Shown piece by piece: positions 32,893 to 43,740 of a stretch of 64,000 bases of DNA. The stretch comes from Schistocephalus solidus (taxonomy: Eukaryota; Platyhelminthes; Cestoda; Diphyllobothriidea; Diphyllobothriidae). Each line of letters starts with the position of its first letter. Within the stretch, counting starts at the first letter, position 1. The stretch is taken from assembly GCA_017591395.1 (NCBI GenBank), contig WEDG01001007.1:408504-472503 (forward strand), written 5' to 3'. Under the pieces are notes generated by a model that saw only the letters and a list, made by a program, of their open reading frames with translations, did not search any database and was not told where the DNA came from. The position numbers and the translations under genes are program-made.

Positions 32893-35267
32893 GACTGTTA
32901 GCACTTTCCGAGCAAACTGCACACTAACATTCCTGTACACCAATGCACAGAGTATATTATCAAAGCTCGACGAGCTTAAGATTCATGTCTGTGATCTATC
33001 TCCAGATATAATTTTCGTAACAGAAACTTGGTTGTCACAACTCGTGGACGACCGGGAGGTAACTTTGGCTGGCTACCAACTCTTTGGAAAAGACAGGAAA
33101 GAGCATCAAGGAGGCGTCGAACTCACACACTTGAAAAGTGAACTTACAGTTGTAGACACAACTTATAAACGCGCGTCTACTTCCGAGGCAATATGGCTAT
33201 CCGTAAAAGTGCCAGTTACAACAAGTCTAGATATCCTGACAGTCTACCGCCCACCGAGAAGAGACCCCGTAGCCGATGCTTACCTGCTAGAGGAGCTTAA
33301 AAAGATTGCTACACGGTTGGATATCCTGATGATGGGTGACTTCAATGCGCCGCACATCGACTGGAGCTCAACCTGCGCACATAGTTCTGACCTAGCCTTT
33401 GATGGTTGTCTTCTGAGCACGACTCTTAAGCTACTTCTCCCACAGCACGTCACTTTTTCAGCAAGGGTGTGTTAACGACAACAGGTCAATTGCCTGGACC
33501 TAGTTCTCACGAAGTCGCACGACAGAATCGACGAAGTGTGATGTCTACCACCGATAGGTAAAAGTGACCATGTGGTTCTGCTATGGGACTATTCACTATT
33601 TTCTATACCAGATAGACCCAAAACAATCAGAAGGAATATATGGCAAGGCGATTTCGGTGGAATGAGGGCCGATTTCATGCGCACTCAGTGGGAAACCTTT
33701 ATTCTTTGGAAACATAACCGAGGACTGAAACACGTTCCGGGACATACTGCACAGGCTCATAGAAAATCACTGTCCAATTTTGAGAAAAAGTTTAACTAAC
33801 AGACCGTGATGGTTTTCGCGTGCCTTCAAACTCAAAGTTAACAAAAAGCGGTAATTGAGGAAAAAATCGCATACGAACGGAACTCCTGCATCTCTAAATG
33901 CGTACAAAATACAGAGAAATCGGGTCAAGGGCCTTTTATTGTAAGAACAAGACAGACTTTCGAAGTGGACCTGCTGAACCGTGCCACCGTGAACTCGCAA
34001 CTGTTTTACGGTTACCTCAGGCAGAATACACGGAAAAAGGATCCGATACCCCTACTGAGGACGGCCGAGTGCATAGACCTTAATGAAGACGGTGCGAAGG
34101 CTGATCATCTTTCGGAATATTTCCATTCTGTTTTCACAAAGAAAATGAGTTACGATTACCCTACTAATGGCTTCGAAGTGGATACAATAGTCGAGACTGT
34201 TCATTTCACCGAAAATACTGTTCTCAAGAAACTTTTGTAGGTTAAAGGAATTTAAGTCTCCGGGTCCCGATGAATTACCTGCCAATCTGTTGAAAGACTT
34301 AGCGAGAGATTTGACAAAATCACTCTCTACGCTTCTCCAAACATACTTTAAGACCGGAAGTTTACGAGCCGACAGGAAATCCGCATGGATAAGGCCGCTT
34401 TATATGGGTGGAAGCCGGGTCTCTGCAAACAATTATCAACCGGTCAGCCTAACTTCAGTTTGCTGCAAAATTATGGAAAAAATATTTAAGCAACAACTAA
34501 TGCAGTTCCTAGAACATAACAATCTGCTATCCGAGGTCCAGCACAGTTTCCGTAGAGGTAGATCTTGCGTCACTGTTTAGAACGTTTGACTGAATTGGTC
34601 GATCGAGGAAAAACGGTACATGCAGTTTAATTTGACTTAAAAAAGGCTTTTGATAGCGTGCCGCACCACCGCCTTCTTTTAAACTCAACCGCATAGGCGT
34701 AAGAGGTAGACTTCTAACATGGATAGAAAACATCTTAACTGGCCATATCAGCGACAAACAGGCAACCAATGTTGAAGTTGTTATTTGTGTTCCCCAAGTC
34801 TCTGTTCTCGGCCTTATGTTTTTCATTTTCTACATTAACGATTGTGCCAACGGACTGGACTGCGATATTGCCATGTTTGCTGATGAACCCAAACTTTGGC
34901 GCGTCATTAAAACTGCGGCTGACGAAGAGAACTGGCAGGCAAACCTACATGGACTCCAGAAATGGTCAAATGACTGGCTCTTGCCGTTTATTGATAGCAA
35001 GTGCAACATCATATTAGTCGGGAAAAGCAATCCTTCGAACCGTACGGTTAAAAGTCTGAATGGCATTCCATTGAAAGAAGTGGATGCCCAAGAGGACCTG
35101 TGAGTCTGAATCACGCCCTCGCTTAAAAAATCCCTACATTGCGCAAAGGTAGCGAAGTCCGCCATGTCGATTCTCTACCTCGTTAAACGAGCTTTCGCAG
35201 CCTTCACTACCGACTGCTTTGCTAAAGTTTTCGGAACATTCGTGCGGCCACAGTTTGAGTCCGCTCT
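32893..35267 (+). pseudogene. Element H ORF2: endonuclease + reverse transcriptase
   Basis: The EN frame (to 33475) is the most complete in the window: FLYTNAQSILSKLDELK, IFVTETWLSQLVDDREV, YQLFGKDRKEHQGG, ILTVYRPPRRDPVADAYLL and ILMMGDFNAPHIDWSSTC, then a frame change before SDHVVLLWDYS (33565-33600). The RT follows from about 34265 (SPGPDELPANLLKD) with ANNYQPVSLTSVCCKIMEK and VQHSFRRGRSC. After more shifts come FIFYINDCANGLDCDIAMFA and a DDL block changed to DEPKLW (34873-34900). It ends at RPQFESAL with the internal deletion. Confidence 0.8.
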
Positions 35268-35437
35268 CCTAAATATCACCGGGAGTTTTTTTACTGTCAG
35301 CTCTTTTTTGACTATTTTGGCCTCGCCAACATATCGAGCTACTATTTTTTGATACCACAACTCGCATGTACAAATTGGAAATTAAAAGGTGACTCACCTA
35401 CGTCTCCCTCGGATATACTTATACTGATAAAAAATCC
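32893..35437 (+). mobile_element. CR1/jockey-like element F/H, right part (ORF2 + 3' end)
   Basis: Continues element F after the G insertion. It contains EN, RT and a 3' UTR that matches the 3' end of element D in reverse complement (13441-13620). About 770 bases covering the C-terminal domain are missing at 35267/35268. The 3' end is near 35437, after TATACTTATACTGATA, a weak tandem of the same kind as TATCAG in D. Confidence 0.75.
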
Positions 35438-35690
35438 TTTTCATGCAGCCACGACGGTGAATTGGCTAATTTAGTGAACCACATTTGGTGCCTAAATTGC
35501 ATGACACAATTCTGCTCAAGTCTTGTTGGTCTCAGATAGCACCTGTGTTAACACACCTTATGAACATTTCCCTCATTGAGTCGAAGTATACTGACGTTTG
35601 GTGTACAGAAAAGATAGCTCTTGTTCATAAAAAAATCCCCTTATACTGGCCCTTAAATGTTCGTTCAATTGCCTGCTTTTCCACTTTGCT
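35438..35690 (+). pseudogene. Orphan non-LTR RT fragment of another family
   Basis: The frame 35485-35742 contains LLKSCWSQIAPVLTHLMNIS and YTDVWCTEKIALVHKK, then NVRSIACFSTLLS. This fits the RT finger region of non-LTR elements (LK...IAP.L..L.N.SL......W..A...P..KK.....YRPIS.....). It is not close to families A or C-H. It ends where the PLE of the opposite strand begins, near 35690. Confidence 0.5.
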
Positions 35691-36335
35691 TTCTTCATCA
35701 GAGCAATGTGTTTTGGCTCGATTAAGAAAACTGACTACATAACTCCTTTGCTAGACATACGATGATGAATCTTAATGTGTGGGATAACATCAGTATATGT
35801 TTTTTTGCGGTTAACTGAGGTGTGGAGTGATCCATCACTTTTCCGATGTACAATGACATTCAACAATTTGAGTTGTCATTCAGCTTCCATTTCGAAAGTG
35901 AATTCAATTCCTATAAAATGTGGAGTTAAGCTTTTTAAAGGAGCAGGTCCAGCAGTTGTTTCTTGATAAGGACCAATGTTTCATCGAGGTATCACAGCCG
36001 TACATTTGGTTTAAAACATTAGGGAGAGCTATCGGTTCCGATTTCTGCATTGCAGCCTCGGTCAGGAAGCTGGATATGGGTGACCCCTTACGGGGTCCCT
36101 TTAAGTTGTTGATAGCATTGGCCTGGAGAAAGAAAAATATGGTTCATAGACAAAGGTCTAGGAGTTGGAGTAAAGCATCGGCAGGTACATCAGTAACGTA
36201 GGCCTGGAGTAGTTCTTCGGTGCATGATCTCGCTAAATCAAGAGGGATCGAGGTGAAAAGTAAGACCAAACGCAACGAAACCATTATCTCCTGTGTAACT
36301 GTGATTCTCTTTAATTTGTTTAGAAAACGTTTGTT
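35691..36335 (-). mobile_element. Second Penelope-like element, RT fragment
   Basis: The reverse complement parallels 26400-27065: LARSCTEELLQAYVTDV-like sequence, GSPISSFLTEAAMQKSEP-like sequence, and the YVDD block decayed to YLDE (near 35985). The sequence before LNNLFRSNFH-like codons is strongly altered. No GIY-YIG part is left. It shares its right-hand flank with the first PLE. Confidence 0.7.
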
Positions 36336-36695
36336 TTTGTTACTAATACTGTTTAAGCTCCTACAAACATAACCATCATTAATTCTACTACCATTACTTC
36401 ATTAAATTTGACTTTTGCCTATATTATTAGTACAACTATAACTTATACTGTTACTGCTGCTACAAATATAATCATTATTAATACAACTATTATTACTATA
36501 ACTAATTCTACTACTTCTTAACCTTCTATTTAATAATACTTATACCCACTAATCATACAAATACTATTAAGTTAGCGATGCAAACTCGCGTGGCATCTAC
36601 TGCACACCCCATTCATCTTCCTCTATCTAGCACCCATGGATAGAAAACATCAGGATAATTGTTAGCGATAGCAGGTGAATTTAATCGAAAAGCTA
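36336..36695 (-). repeat. ACT/ATT-rich segment attached to the second PLE
   Basis: Same order of blocks as 27066-27408: TACTAATACTGTTT, ACTGTTACTGCTGCTACAAAT, TAAGTTAGCGATGCAAAC, GTGGCATCTACTGCACACCC and CCATGGATAGAAAACAT. Similarity ends at TTAATCGAAAAG in both copies. Confidence 0.6.
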
Positions 36696-36719
36696 CACAA
36701 ACAATCTTAAATGGCCACA

Positions 36720-38720
36720 CACGACTTTCCGTCAATTACATGCAATGGACAATACTAAAGTACGCTGTGATCTCACTTCCTCGAGAATTACACAAATGTT
36801 ACTTTGGAAGTGAGTAATTGCAGCCTGAAGCGTACTTCTGAGAAGGACTGTGTAAAACGCTAGCTGGCCGACTTGCATGCAGCGGACTCTAGCGCTTCCT
36901 GGATAAAAAAGTGCATCCGCGTTTCTGTAGTGAGGACAGTGTTAATTTGCCATGTGGATGCCGTACGGAAGCACCACATCAATATCACTTCCCTCTATGA
37001 TGTGCCTGGTGACTGTCCAAGCAGAGGAATTGACAGATGACGGATTTCGGAAAAATAGGTGACTGAACCAGAAAGACCACTTATAAAGATGCCTCAAGGG
37101 CACGTATGACAATAATAATGAATATGCACGAGTCCGGCACCCACCGCATATACGTTGTCAGTGAGGCTTTCTGATCTCGAGTTCTTTCCAGTCCACCTGA
37201 TTGCAGACCATTATTTAGCACATCGAAATTTTACTGGTATTACACATTTTACCGATATCATTACTTCCTACGTCCACTACCACTAATAATACTACTTATG
37301 TTTTTGTATCACTCCTTAAACTAATATTACGGCCTACATTAACCCCGTCTCTCTTAGGATTGTTAATATTGCCCTTTTACATTTGAAGTAAATATTGTCA
37401 TTTGATATCTAGCACCGTATAAGCCTTCCTATAATTCTACCATGCGGAATCGAGGAAACTGCCCGAATTCCCGAATTCTCTCAGTCAAATTAACTATAAA
37501 ATCGTGCGCACCGTCCTTGTATGAGCACGTTTCTTGCAGCACGCAATCCCAGAAAACCTAACATTTAAATTAGCATTCATGTTAAAGAAGTACTGACTGA
37601 CATATTCGGTAGAAATGGAAAGCGGTTTTACGTTTCTGATGTGTCTGCCTGCTCTACACCAGTTAGCTTTCATCAAATAAATTAACTCTTTTCGGCAAGG
37701 AAGATGACCTTATTCAGTGAAGACTCAATTAATTCTTCACCGACCTAACAGGATGCGAAAATCTTCATCGTGTGATTTCTGAATCAGTTTACTGTAGGAA
37801 TAACTGAAGTATTTTAAACAGAATTGCTGAAAACAGATCTACCAGCAAGAAAAGGTATAAGTTTATGATTCAGCTTGATAGAAATAATTCTCTTCTATCA
37901 TTTTGTTCCCATTTTTCGCAGTAGACTGGTGCAACTAGATAATGAACCAGATGCACGTAAGAAATATTTTAGTTCTTATTGTGTACGTATGTGTTGGTTT
38001 AGAGTGTTAATTTTCAGGATGCACCAAACACCTAATTGCGCTTGTCCAGGTAGTGCTCACTAACACACAACCATCTTGAGGATATCCTCAGGAGCTTAAT
38101 GGCAGGCAGGCAGCCTCTATGTTCTCCTCATCAGACTTGTCATTCCTGTGCGCGTATTGCATTTATTCTCGACCAGTAAACCTATAAGAAGATGGCAGAT
38201 ATTACGCAGATCTTGCACCTGCTAGGCTTCATGCAGTGAGGACAGCTGACACCACCAGGATTAGCATGCAATGTTTCCTGGTTAATCTTTTTTCCTGTGC
38301 ATTGACCATGCACTGCGCTAAGGTAATAAGAAGCCTGCTAAACCTGTTTGAAATTTAATTCATGTCTTTAAAAGGATAATGTGTGCAGGGATTTTCTTGA
38401 TAAAAGGAACAAAAATGAAGTTCAGTTCTTCCACCTAATACAGAAATGGGATCTGAGGGGGATTGTACACCATTACCAAAGGGGGATGCCTCTACAATGT
38501 CCATCATCCGGAGATGCTAATTGGCCGTTCCATAGGGAGCACCTGTAGAATAAAGTGGATGAATTTAATAAATACTGCAAAAATATGCCACAACTGAACA
38601 TTGAACCAAACTGTGGTTGGGCTTTTCGTAAAGGCCTATGATAATTGTTAGCAGGGGTATCTTTATTTGCTTTGCATGCAATTTGGTCTTAGTTTAGCTA
38701 GCGTTCAATGTTTGTTATAA
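36720..38720 (+). repeat. Repeat Y, copy 1
   Basis: About 2 kb matching the reverse complement of 51210-52770, and in part 50340-50960. Shared blocks include GAGAAGGACTGTGT, CGCTAGCTGGC, CTGATTGCAG, GTAGACTGGTGCAACTA, CCAGTAAACCTATAAGA and GTTCCATAGGGA. No protein domain is seen; the frames at 37494-37676 and 37875-38063 are not conserved in the other copy. Confidence 0.7.
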
Positions 38721-39470
38721 CATAATACAACACATTTAACATAGCTGAAATAATTCTCAAAACCTAGGAATTGGCCATTCGCCATTAAATAGTACGTTGC
38801 GTCATTTCAGCCGAGATGTATGTATATTTTAAAGCGAGTTAAATTCTTCATTAGGACTTACCAGCCCAATCGACTATATACGTTAGACTGAATTGTAATG
38901 CCGGATCCAAAGAACATGAAACAAAGGTTAATCTTTCTTCTCCCTTTCTTTGGACTTCCACTTGTCTTTGGAGGGTAATTGGTCCGGACCCTTTGGCTTC
39001 TGAAGAGCAGAGTAAAATCGGATAGTCTCCTGATAGCAGACATGCACAATGTCAGACAGAGCAATGGTGAATGTGAATCAACAGAACCAGTTCATCTATG
39101 TTCACTTATAAGACATACATACCATTACTTCCTTTGTCATACCGTATGCATGGGTACTAATATATTATCCCCCGTTGTAGCACTTATACACATAAACACG
39201 GTTAGGAAATATTTCGCATAGGATAGGAGTGGTCCACATAACGCAACCTGATTTATGCGCAAAGTAGTTAAAGATTATATAAACTAACCCTTTAACGCCA
39301 AAATGTATGCTAAAATTCAAATTAGTAAGGTAGTATACATGAACGAATCCTCCTTTGCTAATACGTCACAAGTTTGTCATCAACATGACGTAAACTCAGG
39401 GGAACAGTCCTTACAAGGACCATGAATATTTACCCTTTTAAAAGCCTGGATCTCAGACTTTAAAAAATAT
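38721..39470. other. Low-copy sequence downstream of the secreted-protein gene
   Basis: No copy was noticed elsewhere in the window and no coding frame is convincing. It would hold the 3' UTR of the minus-strand gene ending at 39471. There is no AATAAA close to the stop on the minus strand; a variant GCATAAATC lies near 39255. Confidence 0.35.
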
Positions 39471-42013
39471 TCATCTTTTTTGAAGGCAGTTTAAACAATA
39501 TTCATAATATTCAAACTTATCGGTAACGTTAAATCCAGAATTTTTGAGGCACATCTTACGGCATTCTTGAATTGTTAGAGGAGGAACGGTCAGATTGTCT
39601 CCATCAATAGAGCAATGAAGCTAAATTGAAAGAATAGGTTGGATAAATTGGAAAAAATAGCTTCTTGGGCAATTTTAAAAATTACTTACGACTAAGTGAT
39701 GACATGTTGCGAGAGAAATGTTCCAAGTCACATGCACGCGGTTTTCGACTGGACAGATATCCAGCTTTGACGATTCCGTTATCAAAAAGGCGGCTTATAA
39801 GAAAAAATTAAAAAAATACTCTTTAAAGCAAAAAAACGCAGTTTATGCTATAATTACTTGCGCACTGAAGCTAAAGAGTCTGAGAGAAATAGAATGATAA
39901 TACAAGTTATTAAAAGGTCTCCTGCTTTTAAAAGTTTAGTGCTTTAATTTTAAGAGTCTACTGTTAGATTGAAAAGACACTCAAACCATCCTGTGAACAC
40001 ATCACATTCACGGAAGCTATTACCTTTGGTCCAGTAACAGTCGAACAGTTTGAGATTTATAAAAGCAAACTTTATTCAATAGGAGATAAATACTCTGCAA
40101 AAATGACAGAAGATAAAATTGATTTAGGTTGGAGTGCGTGGACGCCCAATTTACAATAAGGTGTTCGTGAAAAGTACGCAAGATATTGGAAATAAGTAGG
40201 AAAGTAGAAAAATGTCACATGTTACCTCCTCGCGGCGTAAACACCGGTGAGCCAACACGGTGGAGAGTAATTGGGACAGCATCGTGCAGGTTAACATAGT
40301 TCACATTTTCCAAGTAATATGGCTTGAGTATTGTAGTATCCAGCCCGTCACCTGTAAAAGTGGCCAAGTCCCGTGGTAGGGAGTGGGCCATTTTCAGAGA
40401 TTTATGTCAATTAACGTAAAGATTGTTAAAATGTTTGTAGTTATTCAGAAGGCACATGAAGTTAGCTAGCTCTGCATCTTCCAACTTACGTGTCGAGTAT
40501 CCGCAACGAAAATATTCCTCCGCAGTTGCACACCACTTCCTATTCCAGGCATATGTCCAAAACGGTTCGCTGTTTAGATAACCACCCTGAACACATGAAA
40601 ACACGTTTGCAGTTAAATAATTTTTCCTCCCCACTGGCTTGTTGTTTGTCATCATCATAAGTTAGCCTATTTCTACTTCGCACAACTGACGTGTTACTGA
40701 CGGTGGGATCATTAAAACTCTAGCGTTGTGGTTGCGTCCTACTTTTCTGTGCACAATTCATTGTCGCGGAAATAAATAATTGGAAACTTTTGCAGCAGAT
40801 ATCAACGTGAATATATGAAAAGGCAGACAATCTGACAGTAAAAAAGTCTGATTTGCTGAACCTCGGATATGATTCGACTTCGTTGGCAGTCTTTGCAATT
40901 TATTTCTCTGAATATTTCTTACAATTATATAAAGCTGCAAGAAAACGATCGCAGTTGACGTAAAATTGAGTGATGTTAATCGTTTGAAGCTCTAAGATTG
41001 CCTTGCTTTTTAATGGTGTTGTAATAAGAAATCAAAATACACTCAGAGAAAGTAAATAAGGGAGAAAGAATTTACTACCTCATAACTGTACTTAATAACG
41101 GTTTCCATTTTCTGCTTTCCTGTGAGATTGCCCGGTATAAGCCGCACATTCCAATTACAAATTGGATCAAGACTGAAAAATAAAGGTATTTCAACAATAG
41201 ATCGGATCGTGGATATAACAGTGATTTTAATGTCACCAGTAGTTCTAAAAAGGTTTTCCAGATTTTCGAAAACTCGACGTGTTCAAAATGGTATTTTAGA
41301 TCGTTAAATGTACTTCCTATCCCATTAAGACTATTCTTCTCTCCCTTCTGTTGTTCTACGTAACCCGTACTGGTGCGTTCTACACCGGCATGAATAATCC
41401 TTAATAGGCAAGCACCTTCCATAACTGGCAGTTGTACTTTTCCTGTTTTAGCTCCGAGGAAGGACTCCTGTATGTGTTAAAATCCTCAGACATATAAGCC
41501 AATGATTCTAGTGCTGAAACAGGCTCTTTTCATTACTCAGGCAACATCTGGATTTCAAACTTTGTCCCCACCTAAGTAAAATGCTTATCAGCAACCGGAG
41601 CGAGTCTTTAGAAGAACATACTTCACAACTTCATCCAACTGAAAATATTAAAAATTTTAGCCTCAAAAAGCAATGTGCAGAATAATGCAGCTAATATATG
41701 TTTAGGTGAGTTGCGGGGCGTGTGACCATGGTGTACTTTCGGGGACACTAGTAACCGGCAGATACTTAATTGCAGTGCTTTGCGCTCCTACTACTTATGT
41801 GTGAAACTCAGGAACCGGCTTCTGTTTCAAAATTAAAAAAATTGTTTTGTGGTAGTTTAACTTGTATGCTGCAAATAAAATAAGGTAACATATAATAATA
41901 GGCGATGCGATTGGATGGCGTTACTAAGCTGTACTGACTTACCTTTCGATAACCAACGCGATTTGCACAAGTATGAAAAACACGTTGAAACCTTTGCGCG
42001 AAAGAAATGCCAT
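39471..42013 (-). CDS. Secreted six-exon glycoprotein, RNase T2-like but lacking catalytic residues
   Basis: Exons are 42013-41943, 41172-41079, 40586-40490, 40351-40226, 39793-39690 and 39620-39471. All introns are GT-AG, with donors such as AAAG|GTAAGT, CAC|GTAAGT and GTC|GTAAGT. Phases agree throughout, giving 642 coding bases and 213 residues. Exon 1 is a signal peptide (basic MAFLSRKGF, then FFILVQIALVI). The mature part has ten Cys and four N-glycosylation sequons (two NLT, NIS, NVT). EPFWTYAWNRKWCA plus EEYF resembles the FWxHEWxKHGTC block of RNase T2 and what follows it, and LHCSIDGDN resembles its late Cys block. However, the His, Glu and Lys-His residues are replaced, one residue is missing, and no HGLWP block is found in intron 1. 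So it is either a non-enzymatic T2 relative or a different secreted protein. The exon structure is well supported; the family assignment is tentative. A donor-like GTAAGA inside exon 6 (39559) could allow an alternative end. Confidence 0.7.
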
Positions 42014-42057
42014 AATGGAAGTCTGCTCACCATGAAAACGCACAAGTGACTGTTGTG

Positions 42058-42089
42058 TATTTATACTTTAGATTCAGGGCAGAGCCAAT
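42058..42089 (-). promoter_or_regulatory. TATA box and CCAAT motif of the secreted-protein gene
   Basis: The minus strand reads TATAAATA at 42065-42058, about 45 bases upstream of the ATG at 42013, with ATTGG (reverse CCAAT) at 42089-42085. Transcription would be expected to start near 42035-42030, giving a very short 5' UTR. An ATG at 42033 is out of frame and may lie at or upstream of the start site. Confidence 0.5.
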
Positions 42090-42759
42090 AGGTCAAAAGT
42101 TTTCCATTAAGTGCCAAGCAGAACTGTTCAACCAGCGTCATGTTTCTGAACAGTCGATATAACTACCATGACGGCAGGCCTCGTTCACAATAGACTAACA
42201 ATATTTAAAAAAATAATTTCAAATTTGAATAAATGCTTTTCATCCATAAGGTGAACATGCCATATGCCGTGCAATCTATTTCGTAACACACATTTTTAAC
42301 ATTTTACCTAGAAAGAAATTCCTCAAATATATTGTGTGCTTTTAGTTTTACTGGTTGTGATTAAGAATATGCTAAAAATGGGCGGCTCGTTGATCTTGCT
42401 TAAGAAGCACGTTATGGGTCATTGGAAGCATGCTCGACTCAATCACCAAAGGTCGCGAGTTCGAAAACAACGTGGTTCACACTTCGGTTTAAGTACGACT
42501 AGCTGATGATGGCTAATAAACCAGAAATGGACAGTTGAATTCCCCTTTACACTTTTCGGGTTCCACGTTTTTATACATAAATCTACATTTCGACTGCCTA
42601 TGTAGGGCTCTAAATTTGACTCTAGGGCACAACCTTACTTAAAATTCTCCTTTGCCATATCAGTGAGCAGTCCTCTATCACATATATATATATATATATA
42701 AATTTACATGGAGCCAAACAAATAACTAGACTTCTAAAATAACTTTAAAACCAAAAGTA
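42090..42759. other. Upstream low-copy DNA with SINE-like remnant and (TA)n
   Basis: No gene is seen. At 42412-42470 the plus strand has an A-box-like TGGGTCATTGG and a B-box-like GTCGCGAGTTCGAAA, resembling the tRNA-like sequence at 18543-18620 (GGTCGCGGGTTCAAAC), so this may be a diverged SINE. A (TA)n run lies at 42681-42701, followed by sequence leading into a PLE fragment. Confidence 0.35.
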
Positions 42760-43140
42760 GAGAGTTGGATATTTAAATAAAAACGAAGTCGTTTACAAAA
42801 TCCCGTGTAAAATGTTGCAATGTGGTGTATCGCAGCCAAACAGAAAAATTGGTCTCTGAACATCCGTTGGCTGTGAAGAGACAAGACAATCTGTCAAAAA
42901 TTGTCATGCCTACACAAGAAACTAGACAATTAATTGCATGGGACAAAATTCGTATTGTTTGGTTTCTGCCAAATCAAACGAAAGACCTGGAAATATAAGA
43001 TGCAATTCACTCTGATAACTCGTGCATCAATCGGCATATCTAATCGGATGCCGTTTTAAAAACGATCAAGGGGATTTGGAAAAAGTGGTACCGAATCATG
43101 GATGAGATGTTTACTAAAAGACTGCTATTGGCAGAATCAA
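42760..43140 (+). mobile_element. PLE GIY-YIG nuclease fragment
   Basis: A diverged copy of 48555-48960. Shared elements are AAAACGAAGTC, ACAAAATCCCGTG, TGGCTGT(G/A)AAGAG, ATTCGTATTGTT, GACTCGTGCATCAATCGGC and ATCGGATGCC. In translation it corresponds to the C-terminal half of the GIY-YIG domain (SCINRHMQSD-like). It is badly frameshifted. Confidence 0.6.
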
Positions 43141-43529
43141 TTCAGAAGTATCGATTTTGTGAGGCACGTGTTAAATTTAACAATTTTGTCTGCACTTTTA
43201 CCACAAGTCTGTTGATGACCTGGGAAACTTCCTGAAACATTTACCTGATAAATTAAATAACATGACGTACAGATTCCCATTAAGTCAGCAACTTTGGAAG
43301 GACGCTACCGAAGATGTCATAGAAGAACCTCCAGGTCGTACGACTATTCGCTACTTTAGGCAACGCACTTGAGAAGCAAGCGATGAGCAAATATGTCCGT
43401 CAGCGTTTTACATGCTATTTAAGCTAAGACGGCAGATAGGCAAAGCATATCAAAATTGTATCTGATAATAATTTTTAGGACGAAAGGTTTCGGGTTATAG
43501 GTTAAGAAAAACGTTGTTTGCTCGCCGAA
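43141..43529 (+). other. PLE-associated sequence, no clear coding frame
   Basis: Begins with ACAAGTCTGTTGATGACCT-like sequence, also found after the PLE fragment at 49010-49035. The remainder leads into the RT fragment at 43530 and may be its decayed 5' part. I cannot assign a domain. Confidence 0.3.
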
Positions 43530-43740
43530 ACCTCTTGTGGCAGAAACCAACAAAACACAGAATTCAACGATTGAAAATGTACTTAAACGTCTACCAAGAA
43601 AGAAGCAAATCTCAAAAGATATTGCCAAATCCTTGAGACCAACTGAACTGATCATAGCTAAGATCTATGGACCACCCAAAGTTCAGAAACCACAGATGAC
43701 ACTGCGGCCCTGGGTGCAGGCAATATAAAAGGGTGACGTT
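43530..43740 (+). mobile_element. PLE reverse transcriptase, N-terminal fragment
   Basis: The frame 43537-43728 has NSTIENVLKRLPRKKQISKD, then SLRPTELIIAKIYGPPKVQK and PQMTLRPWV. The YG(L/P)PK(I/V)HKP....LRP motif is the hallmark at the start of the Penelope RT. Its position, after a nuclease fragment on the same strand, means the pieces come from two copies in tandem. Confidence 0.65.

Noticed and set aside
40758..40934. An additional exon of the secreted gene (good acceptor TTTTCTTGCAG, open to a stop at about 40758)
   Set aside because: No suitable in-phase donor except one giving a 12-base microexon; exons 2 and 3 join in phase without it and the T2-like alignment is then continuous. A microexon form remains possible.
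41079..41422. 115-codon minus-strand ORF as a single exon
   Set aside because: It uses a different frame from the spliced model, lacks a domain, and its last part is better explained as exon 2 after the TTTTTCAG acceptor.
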